DNA of 64,000 nt, taken from Gigaspora rosea (taxonomy: Eukaryota > Glomeromycota > Glomeromycetes > Diversisporales > Gigasporaceae). The translations under genes were made by a program, and so were the position numbers. Each line of letters starts with the position of its first letter. The first letter of the stretch is position 1. Where the stretch lies: NCBI GenBank assembly GCA_003550325.1, contig QKWP01000062.1, positions 475,688-539,687 on the forward strand. Reading direction: 5' to 3'. The notes beneath the pieces were generated by a model. It was not told where the DNA came from. It ran no database searches and saw only the letters and a program-made list of their open reading frames with translations. Of the stretch, positions 49,135-62,715 are shown in pieces.

Positions 49135-49719
49135 AGTAGGAGAGCTGCAAATCTTACGTTTTTGATACTCCTGCACTTACTTTTTTGAAGCATGGGAGAC
49201 ATTCGATGATTTCCGGGATCTACGTTACACAAGTATTTATACAGAATTGTAGTCTAAAACCAGAATTTTCGGGTATAAGCAAACCTAAAAAAAAAATCAA
49301 TCATGTAATACTTTACTAATAAAATAGCTTCGTAGAGAACGTCTTTTCAATAAACTCAAGTTGCATCATTTGCATCACGCTGCATCACAGTAGTTTTAGT
49401 GAAGGTTGAAGTATTATCTACCGTATAGTAAGAGGTAATAATAGTATATTGTACTGCTTAATTCACAAAGTTCAACATTATTTTTTTATTTTTATTTGTT
49501 TTTTAGTTATAATATTAACTTGTTAGCTTTTATTTTCAAATTTTGTAAACTCTTCTTAAAGTTATGATGGTTCTTAAAAGATATTTAACACAATAGAAGT
49601 TATTTAATATATAAGGACCCCGAACAATCTATGTGATGTTATATTTGAAAAATTGCTAATAAGGGACCATTTTTCAAAAAAGGTTATATTTTGAAAAGTA
49701 GGTATTGGAGAAGGATTAA

Positions 49720-50045
49720 GTTATATACAACGCATGTGATAATGTTACCTGTAGATCACCTCTGTAATGATAAAGTTTAGTTTTTGTTAGTTTAGAGTTA
49801 GGGTGAGCACCTAGGTTTAGGGTCAGGGTTTGGGGTATATAGTGAAATCGTTCAAGGAAACTTTTTGTTAGAGCATGGAAGGTGGTTTCCTATGCAGATT
49901 TTGAGTAATAAGCGATTTTCGTTGTTTTTTTGATAAAACGAACGTTTGTTTTGAATTTTCTGATCGTGTTACGTTACACGAGATCCTGAAATCTGATTGG
50001 TTCGGTGATACATAAGCCGCTGTCACTTATATGACAAATAACTTT
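49720..50045. repeat. Inverted copy of the telomere-cored repeat (empty hAT site)
   Basis: The reverse complement matches 7995-8052 plus 9453-9720 in order, including the single sequence GGCTTATGTATCACCGA at the position where the other copy holds the 1.39-kb hAT element. It contains GTTAGGGTGAGCACCTAGG and TTTAGGGTCAGGG. Confidence 0.75.
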
Positions 50046-50429
50046 ACTCTTGGAGAAAAGTGTTATTTGAAAACAGCTAAATAGCAAAATAGGTATATTT
50101 AAAAGAATGCTAATGGGAGTAATTTTTATAAATCTTATATTTGAAATGTGCTAATGAAAAATCTGGGGTGTAATGAATACAAAAATTGAAAATGAAAAAA
50201 TCAAAAAATCAGAAAAATGCAAAAAATCAAAAAAATGCAAAAAATCAGAAAAATGCAAAAATTAAATAAAAATTAACCAAAATGGGGTTTTTTAAGTTTT
50301 TTTATACAACTTGTGGATTATATATTTATGATTGTTGGCAGCTTGTGAATGAAATGGGCTTAAGTGATTTTGAACTTTGTTTTTTTTTTTTTTTTAAAGA
50401 CCAGTTTGTTTTTTTTTTAGAGAACAATA
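50046..50429. other. Low-complexity DNA before the gap
   Basis: Tandem AAAATCAGAAAAATGCAAAA units at 50190-50265, then T-rich sequence. The open frame entering the gap has no support. Confidence 0.6.
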
Positions 50430-50551
50430 NNNNNNNNNNNNNNNNNNNNNNNNNNNNNNNNNNNNNNNNNNNNNNNNNNNNNNNNNNNNNNNNNNNNNNN
50501 NNNNNNNNNNNNNNNNNNNNNNNNNNNNNNNNNNNNNNNNNNNNNNNNNNN
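50430..50551. other. Assembly gap (122 N)
   Basis: Run of N. The flanks on both sides are T-rich with AGAGAA(C)AAT/TTAGAGAATAT motifs, so the gap probably spans a short tandem repeat. Confidence 1.
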
Positions 50552-50688
50552 TAGAAAATGTTTTGTTTTTTTTAGAGAATATTTTGGTTAGGAAATAGTT
50601 TGTTTTTTTATTTTTTTTTTAAAGATTGTATTTTAAAAAAAGTTAAAGGTGGGTAAAAGTTCTATCTAATATGTGAAATATAGCTTAT

Positions 50689-50950
50689 ATATGGGCTAGG
50701 TGCTGCAAAAAGGGCCGAAAATAACAAAAAAAAAGATCTTCAGAAAATCAATTTTTATATTATAAATTACATAATAAATCATAAGAAAATGCAAACTTTA
50801 AAGAGCTATATTGCAAAATTTTATTAATACAACCGTTTTTGTATCTTAAGTAAAAAATGATTCTAATTTTATTCTAAATTGATTTATGTAAAAAAACCTC
50901 TTTTGAAAAAATTGTCATTTTCGGCCCTTTTTGCAGCACCTAGCCCATAT
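50689..50950. mobile_element. MITE with 'AAAAAGGGCC' inverted ends
   Basis: The left end ATATGGGCTAGGTGCTGCAA, continuing AAAGGGCCGAAAAT, is perfectly inverted at the right end. The interior is AT-rich. Same family as 25046-25360. Confidence 0.85.
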
Positions 50951-52119
50951 ACCAAACCAAAAGTGCTAACCAAAAAATTTTTACTATGATGCTCAAATAT
51001 AACCTCACATAGATTGTTTGGGTCCTAATATATACAATAGTATAGTTTTATTAATTACGCGGGTTTTTAAGAAAAACTATTAAGGGACGTGTAACTTGTT
51101 ATCAAAACCTTTTAAATAAAGTTTTTAAAACTATAAAATTGCTATTAGTGCATGAATTAATAGTTGGATTCTTTTGAAGAAAATTTTAATATATGAATAA
51201 AGCCCATTGATTGTTTAACGATTATCTATCTGTTTTGACAAAAATGATATCATGTGTTAAAAAAGCCAGTTTATTATTGGTTAACTACCTTATAATAATC
51301 ACCATGTTTTTCCAAAAAATGAGAAAGTCCCCCATGCTCTTTTTTGATACTCCTAAATAGGCCTCCACATAAAATGGGTAGAGCCGGTTAGTATCTGTAC
51401 CCTAACCCTATCCATCTGTGTAACAGTTCTTAACATTTATGCCCTAACCCTACCCTAAATCTCTAAACTGAATGCTCTGACCCAGCTCATGTGAGCCAAG
51501 AGTATCTATAACTTACCTGCGGGCCTGTATTAAGTATCAATTACAAAAACGTATCATCTAATTTAAAAATTCCAACAGCAGAAGATGCCGTCGGAAATCG
51601 AATTACAGAGTGGTAGTGATTGTTATTTATTTGAAATTAATTATACAATTGTCCCAGAATTATGAAGATTATGATCTACACCCGGATGACCAACGTATAA
51701 GGTATTGCGTAGTAAGTATCAATTTGATCGATTTAGTGATGATCATAAGCAATTTGTATTGTAACAATAAGCGATTTTGTAAGGATGATGTATTATGTAT
51801 TCAAGCGATTGAAATCGCGATAAATTAAATAAATAATTAATGGAATATTTATGTAGTATCAAATATAAATTAAATTGATTAATCATTGATCCTAACAATT
51901 TTCTAATACTTTTACTTAAAAATCGGTGTTTAGAGGAAAAATTAGCAGCAATTAAATAGTTGCATTACTGATGTTATTATGAGCATAAGTCGCATTATTA
52001 GCGATTGTTTAACTGAATTCGCCCAATTAATAATGCAAAAATTACTTTTAATTTTATTATCCAAATATTAAAAGCAATTAAAATGTAAGATTGAAACGTT
52101 AGTCACGTAATTATAAATC
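50951..52119. other. Intergenic DNA, no gene seen
   Basis: 51395-51465 holds two patches of CCCTAACCCTA. The segment next to 52120 should be the 3' flank of the hAT pseudogene, but its terminus was not recognised. The open frame 51610-51828 has no support. Confidence 0.4.
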
Positions 52120-52696
52120 CTATCCAAACTTAGCTGACACTTCTAGCCAATTTTGTTGGCACATTAATACAGTTATTGTACTTGGATCTAAGGAAGTGCA
52201 TTCATCATTAATAATACGACCAGCACAACTAAACATCTGCTCGGATGCAACGCTTGTTGCTGGTATGGCTAGAATATCCCAGGCCATTGCAGATAAATTT
52301 GAAAATCAACTTTTATTAAGCCTCCGCCATTCAAGAACATTAATGGTCTTATCAACAATATTTTCATCAAGATACTGCTTGACTTCCTGAAGCGAATCGG
52401 TTTGACTAGTTTGGGCTTTCTTAGAATATTCGAAAAAATCATCAAGTTGACTTTCGAATGATGATACAATACTACTATCTCTACTATTTCTTACGTGCTG
52501 TTCAATTTCTGATACGTCTGATGGAAAGTAATCCAATAGAAAGTAATATGCAAGATAAAGATCTTTGAACCTAAATTGTTAAAATGTTAATAAGATAAAT
52601 TTAAATTTATATTAAATTATATTGTATACATACTTTATTCGGATATCATGTATTTTATCATCAACATTGTCTATTTCTTCTTTTTCACGGTAATAC
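52120..52696 (-). pseudogene. hAT transposase, 3' half (dimerisation domain)
   Basis: Minus-strand exons of a hAT transposase. REKEEIDNVDDKIHDIRIK is followed by an intron (GTATGT...ATTTAG, about 52642-52572), then FKDLYLAYYFLLDYFPSD, a coiled acidic stretch, and the hAT C-terminal dimerisation domain LSAMAWDILAIPATSVASEQ continuing to MFSCAGRIIND and a stop at 52120. One in-frame TGA (NKS-stop-FSN, about 52313) replaces a likely CGA. The 5' half lies beyond the two-gene transposon at 52701-58591, which split this gene. Confidence 0.8.
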
Positions 52697-52869
52697 ATAT
52701 GGGCGGATTTGACTCCATTCAATATTGTCACAAAATTCGATTTTGTCACATATGATGATCAAAACTATTAACGATTTTGGTTTTAAACAGTTAATACCTA
52801 TAATACCTAGAAGTCTCTACTACCTTTTCTAGTTCGCAATTAATTATTAAGCAAGAAGTACCTACGTAT

Positions 52870-53641
52870 ATGGCTAGTGAATGTCAACTTTGTCAAGAGA
52901 TTTTTTCTTCTCGAAAAGATCTTGTTACCCATGAAAGAATTAAACACCGAAATAATAAAATTATTTCTCACCGCAAGACACTTCTTCAGCCTCCTCTTGA
53001 GCAAGTCACATTTTATCAAGATGCGTTTATAGTTCTTATTAAAAAACGACTTGGTTTTAATAGGCATTCAATAGGCACAAAACAAGTTTCTATTAACGCT
53101 TTTCCTGAAAATATATTCGTTTATCTTTTTGAACATGAACCTTCTTTCCGGTATAGTCCTGTGCAACGAAAGTATTCGTGTTCTTTTCAGGGTGAAGCTG
53201 GGGAACAGAGATTGAAACAATTAGTCAATTATGACCATTGGAACGTTAGACAAGATCCAAAACTAAGAACTATAGGGTACGTTTTATTTATGGACAATGA
53301 GGGTTCCTACGGAGTTAGCTTTAGTTGGTCTCAATCTGAATTTAAAGAGAACGAACGCGTCTTTCATTGCGGCACTGCTACTTGTAAGTTTATAGCAGAT
53401 TCTGGAGAATTTTCTGAACAGTAAGAATTAATACGGGAGCTTTGTTAACAAAATGTTCCTTTAAAACTATTATTATTATTTATTAATCATTTATTTTATT
53501 AGACCCGTCGTATCTCAAACAAATTGTATCATTTCGCAAGCACCAAACATGAATTCTTCAAATGACAAATCAGCTCAAAAAAATTATAGATTTATTTTAC
53601 CTCGAGTGCCCTTTCAACAATTAAATAGAGATTTTTTTTGA
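52870..53641 (+). CDS. C2H2 zinc-finger accessory protein of the two-gene transposon, 229 aa
   Basis: Exons 52870-53420 and 53503-53641. The 82-nt intron (GTAAGA...TTTTATTAG) keeps frame and extends the protein past an immediate stop. A C2H2 finger opens the protein (C5, C8, H21, H26: CQLCQEIFSSRKDLVTHERI). The rest has no known domain but is aromatic and charged, with VRQDPKLRTIGYVLFM and FHCGTATCKFIADSGEF, the latter with two more Cys and a His. The gene begins 154 bp inside the left TIR and faces the transposase gene. Its position inside the TIRs suggests a DNA-binding helper in transposition or its regulation; that is inference. No disabling change is seen. Confidence 0.8.
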
Positions 53642-55324
<1,683 letters not shown>

Positions 55325-58300
55325 CTATTGGCCAGGATCATTAAATGAATGTGATAAATTTTCCTTGTTATCAGCATTAATATTTCGTGAAGTGATTTCT
55401 TTGGGGGTATTACTGATTAAATAAAAAAGTTTCCGATTTTCAAACGACATAATATCGTAGACAACAGTTCTTTCTTTATTGCCTCCCCCCATAGTAGTAC
55501 CTCCAAAAAATAGTCGGACCTAATAATAAATTAATTAAAAATACATAAAAATATAATTTTATAAAAGATTATGTTACCTGACTATGATTTTTTTTTTCTA
55601 TGCTTGAAGTAGAAAAAATCCGTAATGAAAGACCTTTGCTTTTTAATTGGTGCATAAATAAGGGTATATGTTTTGCGAACACATGCATGTACGGCGTAAC
55701 ATCCGCCTTCCGATAATGCCCAAAATTTAGCGAAGAATTTATAAAACCTTGAGAAGGACGACAAAAAGCTCGAACCCAATTTTCTGCATCAACCTTAAAT
55801 TGGTAAATTTCTTGATCAGTAAGTTGTGATTGCCGTAAAACCTTGTACAATCGGTAAAATTCACGCCATAATACTTCGATATTTTCCCCACGTATACCAG
55901 TAATAAATTGAGCTACTGGAAATTTTTCTAACATCTTTTTTTTATCTGTGCCCATTAGCGAAGTCCAATTCCATTTGCTACTTGTAGACTTAAAAAATTC
56001 AAATCGAACTCCAAGATCTTTAAATGCTGCTTCAATATTTGGCTTAATTTGTTTTTCAAATTCCTTTTTTTTGGTCAAATCATTAAAAAAGCATTCCATT
56101 AAAGTATCTGATATACGCAAAAGCAAATGTAGTTCATCAGGAATATAATTATTTTGATCAATAGCTGGAAATAAGGCTAATTTTTTTGTGCCTAATAAAA
56201 TTTTAAAATTTATAAACATCAAAACATTTTTAAATTTTATTAAAACAATGTATTTATAAATAATATACATTTAGAATTTCCTGTATTGGTCCAAACTTGA
56301 TCCATATCCCATCGAGATGCAGCATCACAATTGCAGTATAAACAAAAATAGTTTGCATTTGGAGCATTTAGTCCCATAATTATATACATAAATTTCCAGT
56401 CTCCACAAAAATATAGTTCTACTGGCCATTGAATATTATCGCAATCAAAAAAACCGTTATTCTTGAGATCCAAAAGTTCGTTTTCGAATATACGCCCAAC
56501 TTCCACTAATTTATCATACTTTTCATTTCCGATATATAGACAAATACTAAAAATAGAAAATAATTAATAATAATTGTAATGGATTAATTATTAAAATAAA
56601 ATCGTATTAAAATAAAGTTGTATTAAAAATAAAATCGTAATAAAATCGGATTTAGAATAAAATCGTATTAAAATAAAATTGTATTAAAAATCATATTAAA
56701 ATAAAATCAGATTAAAATAAGATCAAATTAAAATAAAATTGAATTAAAATAAAAATCGTATTAAAATAAATGTATTAGAATAAATAAAATCGGATAAAAT
56801 AAAATTAGATTAAAATAAAATTGAATTAAAATAAAATCGTATTAAAAATAAATTGTATTAAAAAATAAAATCGGATAAAAATAAAATCGAATTAAAATAA
56901 ATCGTATTAAAAAAATCAGATTAAAATAAAATCAGATTATGGTAAAGGGTTAGGGGTTTCAGAGTAAACTTATTTTTGAAATTTCAAAATCAGAAAAAGA
57001 AATAATAGTTACCAATATTGGTTATCTGGTTTTAAAACCAGTTCGCCTTCATTTAAAAGGCAGATTGTTATCATAACATGGTTATGCTTACGGCCCACAT
57101 TATACCCGTCACCGCCAAGTTTTAACTTGATCGAATCTCCTGGAATAAGAATAGAGGGTGAAGATTGTTTCCAAACTGGAACAAGAACATTTAGGATGGA
57201 TTTGATAGATCTAAAAGCACCATTTCGGATTTCGGATTGTTCATCGAATGATATACTACCATCCTGATTATCAATGTCAAAACTCCTAATTCCAACTTTT
57301 TTATTTATTAAGTCATTTATTTCAATTCTTCGTGCCGCAACTTGATGCTCTCGAATAAGTTGTGGTTCAACAGCGGCTAAACGGCGATAGCCGTCACGGG
57401 ACAACAAAGACTCATCAGATGCTCGAACAATAGCATCTAACTTAGAAAGTTCCTTTTTCTTATTAAATGGCTGGTAATTTAATTTAACACTTTCATTATT
57501 GACGTCTAATTGAATACTGCGCACGTGAACGATAGGTTGCTTATTTTCTGTAACTAATTGATGTTGTATAATTAGTGATGATAATTCTTTTTCGGACTCC
57601 CTTCCAAAGGCAACAAATCTCTTGTTTTGTCCTGATGTTGATTGTATGCTTGAAAAAGGTCTTTTTTTACCATTTTTTTTATTCGGTATTAAAGCCATTT
57701 CTGATCTATAAGAAATTATGCCATTCTGATTACAATTTTTAACATTTAATTGCTTATCAGAATTTTCATTACTAGCAGACTTCAAGTACCATTCAAATGC
57801 TGTTTTCTTATCTTTAGAAACGCCTACTCCATTTTGGTAGCAGTTTCCAACACTTAATTGTCCGTTAAAATTTCCACCCTTTGCAGATTGCAAGTACCAT
57901 TCAAATGCTTTTCTTTCATCTTTAGGAATACCGATTCCATGTTGGTAGCAATTTCCAACAAACAATTGCCCATTAGAATTTCCACTCTTGGCAGATTTAA
58001 AGCACCATTCAAATGCCCTTTCCTTATTCTTAGAAATGTCCAAACCACTTTGATAACAGTTTTCAGTATTGAACTGTTCATTAGAATTTTCGCCCTTGGT
58101 ATTCTTCTTGCCAACCTTGTGAATTGAATTTAATTTGAACTCCCGTTTGTTATTCGGGCTTAAATTTCTATCAAACACTACAAAATTGGTATAATGTTTA
58201 TGACAGAGTTGATCGTTCAAATGAAGTTCAGCTTTTGAATTAAGAGCAGCTGGACTTTGCACAGCTTTAGACAAAAGATTTGGAGTTAGTTTGCGAAACT

Positions 58301-58370
58301 TTTCTCTAAGATCATCCTTCCCACATATTGCACATGGTCCCATATTTTTACGTGATGAACCCCTCGGCAT
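55325..58370 (-). CDS. Transposase-like protein with embedded Sel1 repeats, 814 aa
   Basis: Four exons on the minus strand: 58370-57013, 56546-56269, 56191-55578 and 55519-55325. All donors are GT and acceptors AG, and phases match to give an unbroken 814-codon frame. N-terminus: a zinc-binding-like module (CAICGKDD...LCHKHY, residues about 13-60). Residues about 92-217: four Sel1-like repeats (core NCYQ(H/N)GIG(I/V)xKDxxxAFEWYLxSA). Core: KLGGDGYNVGRKHNHVM (about 421), ELYFCGDWKFMYIIMG then NYFCLYCNC (about 501), LHLLLRISD, YMHVFAKHIP and SSIEKKNHSQVRLF (about 743). The order D (GGDG), D (GDW), E (IEKKNH) suggests an RNase H-fold DDE nuclease; this is inference. Sel1 repeats normally mediate protein contacts. 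The gene lies inside the TIRs of 52701-58591, facing the C2H2 gene. Confidence 0.82.
56547..57012 (-). repeat. AT minisatellite forming intron 1 of the transposase gene
   Basis: About 56570-56940 is an irregular tandem array of ATTAAAATAAAATCG-like units (period about 15 bp). The donor GTAACT and acceptor TTTTTAG of the intron sit just outside the array, and splicing gives NQYCICLYIGNEKY in frame. Confidence 0.8.
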
Positions 58371-58599
58371 TGTTACTGGTAGAAGCAGGATCTTGAAAAA
58401 TGGTTGCGGGATCTTTGAAATTAAGGTCTTGACAAGTATAAATATAAAATTGCAGACTATAGTATATTTAGAAAAAGTGGCGCAAGTTGTTTTTGCGTAA
58501 CCCTATATTTACTATGTATTCAATAAAAACTAACCAATCAACGTTAGTTTCGCAATAATCACATTTATTGTGATCGGAGTCAAATCCGCCCATATGAAA

Positions 58600-60420
58600 A
58601 TGAAATAAACTGCATCTTATAACGGGAATCGAGAATTCATGCAACTATATATAATAGATTACAGTTTTCCCAATATTTATTGAACTTTTCTATTATGTGT
58701 CGGTAAGTATTACGAACAAAGTCATCCAAATGGAATCTCATTTTAAAAAGATGAGTATGAATGCTTAAAATAGAGGTAAGCGTATTGTTAATTGTCAGAT
58801 AGGAAGTAGCAGATGCTTTTAAGATACCTGATTTTTTATTAAATTACGATATATAATTAGAATAAATTAAATTACTAGACTATATTTTGTTCTTAAATAT
58901 AAATTTAAATATACAAATTTAAAAAATACATTATATACAAATTTTTTTGATCGCATTAGTGGTCAATTAAAATAACTTATATTTATAACTATAATAAAAT
59001 CTATAACTTACACTCATAGAATGGTTTTAAGATGGTACAAAAAATTTTGGCCCTTCTCTACTCTTCCTCATCAGAAATATCAGGAAAAGTTTTGTCTTGA
59101 TCTTTCATTCTAATAATTATACCCTTCATTTTTATTGCTGATTGCAGCATAATAAAAGTAGAGTTCCACCTAGTCTCGCAATCTAAAGATGTGATTATAA
59201 CTTTGACAGACTCATATACACAAACATCTAAAAACATTTAATGTCGCCTCGGTATTGTATGTATTGCCTTAATACAGCTACGAATCTATAAAAATTTTAT
59301 TAGATTATTATCTAAAATTAAATTAAATATATAAAATAAATACCTTTACAATCAACTCAGAAATTTTTTTTAATCTATCTTTCACAATAAGATTCAGAAT
59401 GTGATCAAGACAGCAATTATGAAAAAGTTCTTTTTTGATAGTAATTAAATCCTGCGAAGCAGAATCAATTAATTCGCGAATTGCAGCATCATTCAAACTT
59501 GCATTATCGAGGGTAATAGTTTGCAACTATAAATATATAATATTATTAATTAATATATATCAAATGATTTTAAAATCAAGACATAATTATATACTTTTGT
59601 GGTAATTAAGTATTCATCGGTTACAGTCTTAATACAATTTGCGATATTGGTGCTAGTATATGAATAGGGAATTAGCTAAAATGATATTAAAAGAGATACA
59701 AGATTCCATTTTTCATCCAAAAAATGAGCAGTGATTGCCAAATAACCTAGTTGCTAAAGAGACATTCACACATTACATGTAAGAGAGATTCTGCCTTCGG
59801 CATTTTGAAGAAATATTCTTATTAAGTTTTTCTTTCGTCATATCATTTTATAACATCTCACTTTACAGTATTAGCACTCATAGAAAAGCAAGGTAAAACT
59901 GAACTTAAAAATTTACGAAAGCCAGCTTTTTCAACAAATTGAAAACATAATTCATTCTGAATTATCATATCCACTAGGTTCTTTCGATTCAGGTTTTGTA
60001 TACGTTGGCATTTGGTTAAAACAGGAAAATTCAAGTGGGTTTGACCATTTGATAGTTCATTACATGTGTCATTTCTTTTATATTTAGTACAAGATTTGAG
60101 GTGGTGCCAGAAATGTGATCTTCCAGTGCCTTTTTTATAGGCTAAAAGACTTCTGCAATAATCATATTTTGCCTTTGATTCTTTTGATAATAAGGTAAAG
60201 TGTTCCCAAACTGGCGAAACATTTTTTGAAGAAGTTGTTGAACCTGTGGCGTTGGTAGTGTTGTCAGCAACAGAGGAGACCGATATGAGTGATGAAGTTG
60301 CAGAGTCAGTAGAGGTTACATTTTGAACGTTTATTGCATCAGTAGAGGTTACATTTTGAACTTCTATTGTATATAACGTTCTTATTCGGCAAAAACGTGT
60401 TATACATTAGTAAGTAAAAC
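58600..60420 (-). pseudogene. hAT transposase, 5' half (BED finger and catalytic part)
   Basis: Minus strand, in order: a Ser/Thr-rich leader (VQNVTSTD twice, 60300-60360); a BED-type zinc finger (SPVWEHFT, YDYCRSLLAYKKG then HFWHHLKSC, about 60090-60235); NELCFQFVEKAGFRKFLS (about 59920); ITLDNASLNDAAIREL and CLDHILNLIVKD (59340-59520); LDCETRWNSTFIMLQSAIK (about 59150); and FNKYWENCNLLYIVA-stop-ILDSRYKMQFISFSY, ending at 58600 where the two-gene transposon starts. Stops at about 59066 and 58645, plus frame changes, show decay. It continues at 52696-52120. Confidence 0.8.
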
Positions 60421-60922
60421 TTAACTTGTATAAAAGCTTAATTAAAATTGGTCTATTCATTTTACTTACAATAAATTTTTTTCTTTTTTTTTTTATTGTA
60501 ATTTAGTTTTTTTTTACTTATACTGTATATTCGTTTATTAGGTTAATTTGCAATCTACGCCTTCGATTACAACCTCTCTACTAGTTACACGATATTTTTT
60601 TGAGAAAAAAAATTATTTCCTTTTTTTTTTTTTATATACGAAGTCAAGATCTAATCTAACCAATCTATCCTCTGTGTAAAATTTTAGCCAATCAAAGGTT
60701 AAGTTTCATGCTTATGTGATTTTTGTAGTACATTGACGGGTACCCTTCAATACCCAGAGCTAGGTAAATAGTAAGATTCAAGCCCTATTAGGGTACTAAT
60801 ATTCAAGCCCATACAAGCCCTATTTCCTTTTAAGGGTTTATAATTTAATACCCTGGCCCGTTTATTACGGTACTACCCTAAGGGTACTCATGGGTAGCAC
60901 AGGCCCATGCGGAGGCCTACTT
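60421..60922. other. Intergenic DNA, no gene seen
   Basis: T-rich sequence, then short repeated phrases (TAGGGTACTAATATTCAAGCCC, 60770-60830). No frame or motif. Confidence 0.45.
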
Positions 60923-61499
60923 CTAAATGTACTCAAAAATTTTATTACTTTTTTGAGACACGGCGATTTTAAAAAAGTCACGTGACAGCTGCGATTAAAA
61001 TTGACCAATGAAATTGCAGGTAAGATTCTAATAAAAGGCTTAAAGTTTTTTTTAATCGTAACTAATTTTTTTATTATGTCATTATTATTTGAATTTCTAA
61101 TAAGAGTTGTAGAAATAAAAATTACCATTCCAATAGTAGTAAACACATCAAAATTGGCTTAATGTATTATGAGATATGAGTAAAAAAATTTTCGAAATTT
61201 TTAAAGTTTTTTAAAAAACTAAAAATTCACGAAAATTTTTTTACTCATCTCATGATACACTAAGCCAATTTTGATGTGTTTACTACTATTGGAATGGTAT
61301 TTTCATCTCTGCAACTCTTATTAGAAATTCAAATAATAATGATATAATAAAAAAATTAGTTTCAATAAAAAAAAACTTTAAGCCTTTTATTAGAATCTTA
61401 CCTGTAATTCCATTGGTCGATTTTAATCGTGGTGGTCACGTGACTTTTTTAAAATCGCCGTGTCTCAAAAAAGTAATAAAATTTTTGGGGTACATTTAG
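60923..61499. repeat. 577-bp palindrome (fold-back element)
   Basis: Arms of about 270 bp match in reverse (for example CACGGCGATTTTAAAAAAGT, CAATGAAATTGCAGGTAAGA and TTGATGTGTTTACTACTATT in both) around a short loop near 61200-61225. The outer ends are CTAAATGTACTCAAAAATTT and its inverse. Adjacent 61500-61555 carries the TTACATTTTTGATAC-type block seen at 2663 and 49149. Confidence 0.85.
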
Positions 61500-61779
61500 G
61501 AGTATCAAAAAAGTAAGTGCAGAAGTATCAAAAATGTAAGATTTGCAGGAGAGCTACCACTAATAAAAAATTGATCATTAATCATGTAGGTACACAAATG
61601 TATCTGTATAACAATTCTATGCATATTCAATTATCAACAATATTGAACATATATATATATTATATATATATGTAAAGTAAAATATATTTGTTTTATTGAT
61701 ATATACTTCTATTTCATCTTTGTTATCTCCAACATTAATGTTATCAATATCTTTAAATTTAAAGCTGCTAAAAAGGTTG

Positions 61780-62340
61780 AATAAGGGGTGTGGTGACATA
61801 GTGTAGTTGGATAGTTTTCACCCCCAAGTAGTTGTAGCAAAGGTACAGAGTTCGAATTCCACTGGAGACGATTCAAAGAATTTAACTGTGTTACGGTAAC
61901 CGGACTTTTGACAGTGCCTAATAGGAATCAGACGGGGACTGACGGATAGTGGACTGACCGGAAGCAGACTTATGACAAAAGGGCTTATAGCGGGCCCCTA
62001 CCAACCAGACCGCCGGGTCGCACCAGAGGAAAAGGACATGTGTTTCAGAATCATGTACCAGGGGGAGGGAACTCCTGGGTTTGCCAGAGCAGACCAACCC
62101 TTCCGGGTCCTCGGATTGAAAGTAGGAAGGCAACCGGTGGAAAGAAAGCTTCTGGGAGAAAGAAACCAAAAGAAGAATAGGACGGTACTGGGGTCAGGTG
62201 AACTCTACAAGGGCAGAAGTAGGTAGTGATAGTGGTTAGGTAACCACTCCTAATTGCACCCCTAATTACGGGGTATATAAACAATTGGAGGGCGATGATG
62301 ATAGAACCCCGAGCTATACATAGATAGGTCACTATTTGCT
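61780..62340 (+). mobile_element. Possible tRNA-derived SINE or LTR-like repeat
   Basis: 61798-61880 resembles a tRNA-type Pol III promoter: an A-box-like TAGTGTAGTTGGATAG and a B-box-like GAGTTCGAATTCCA about 40 bp later. A body of about 450 bp, more GC-rich than its surroundings, ends after GGGGTATATAAACAATTGGA. The T-arm does not pair well, so it is not a functional tRNA. The internal TATA-like box makes a solo LTR an alternative. Open frames here (61918-62332) lack domains. Confidence 0.4.
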
Positions 62341-62343
62341 TTT

Positions 62344-62452
62344 GCTTATTTTTGACTATTTTTTTGTAGATTTTTTCTATATTTAGTAATATTAAAGCTT
62401 ATTTTTGACTATTTTTCTGTAGATCTTTTCTATTTTTAGTAATATATTAAGA
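62344..62452. repeat. Two-copy 53-bp tandem duplication
   Basis: CTTATTTTTGACTATTTTT, then TGTAGAT, then TTTAGTAATAT occurs twice in a row with few differences. Confidence 0.8.
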
Positions 62453-62619
62453 TTTTTTAAAATAGTTAGCTGTTCATAGATTGCTTGGGGTTCTATAATG
62501 ATCATCAGTTTTTTTTTTTGTTTACATTTTTTTTATTGTTAATTGTTTAGCTTTTATTATATTTACTAACTACTTTCACTTTTTCTTTCAGATAACAGGT
62601 TAGTCATTGGTAGTGCCGT

Positions 62620-62715
62620 TATTTTGGTGGCATCATTTCGGTGTTGTCATCATTTCGGTATCGTTGTCATTTCGGTGTCGTTGTCATTTCGGTGTTGTCA
62701 TCATTCGGTATTAAT
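62620..62715. repeat. Minisatellite, about 17 bp period
   Basis: Tandem variants of GTTGTCATTTCGGTGTC (about five copies). Both overlapping open frames (62624-62932 and 62641-62922) start in this repeat and show no conserved domain. Confidence 0.7.

Noticed and set aside
50282..50554. Open frame entering the N gap
   Set aside because: Most of it is undetermined sequence and the rest is T-rich low complexity.
61798..61880. Functional tRNA gene
   Set aside because: A- and B-box-like motifs exist but the T-arm and acceptor do not pair properly.
61918..62332. Overlapping open frames on both strands in the GC-richer patch
   Set aside because: Explained by local composition in a probable SINE- or LTR-like repeat; no conserved motif.
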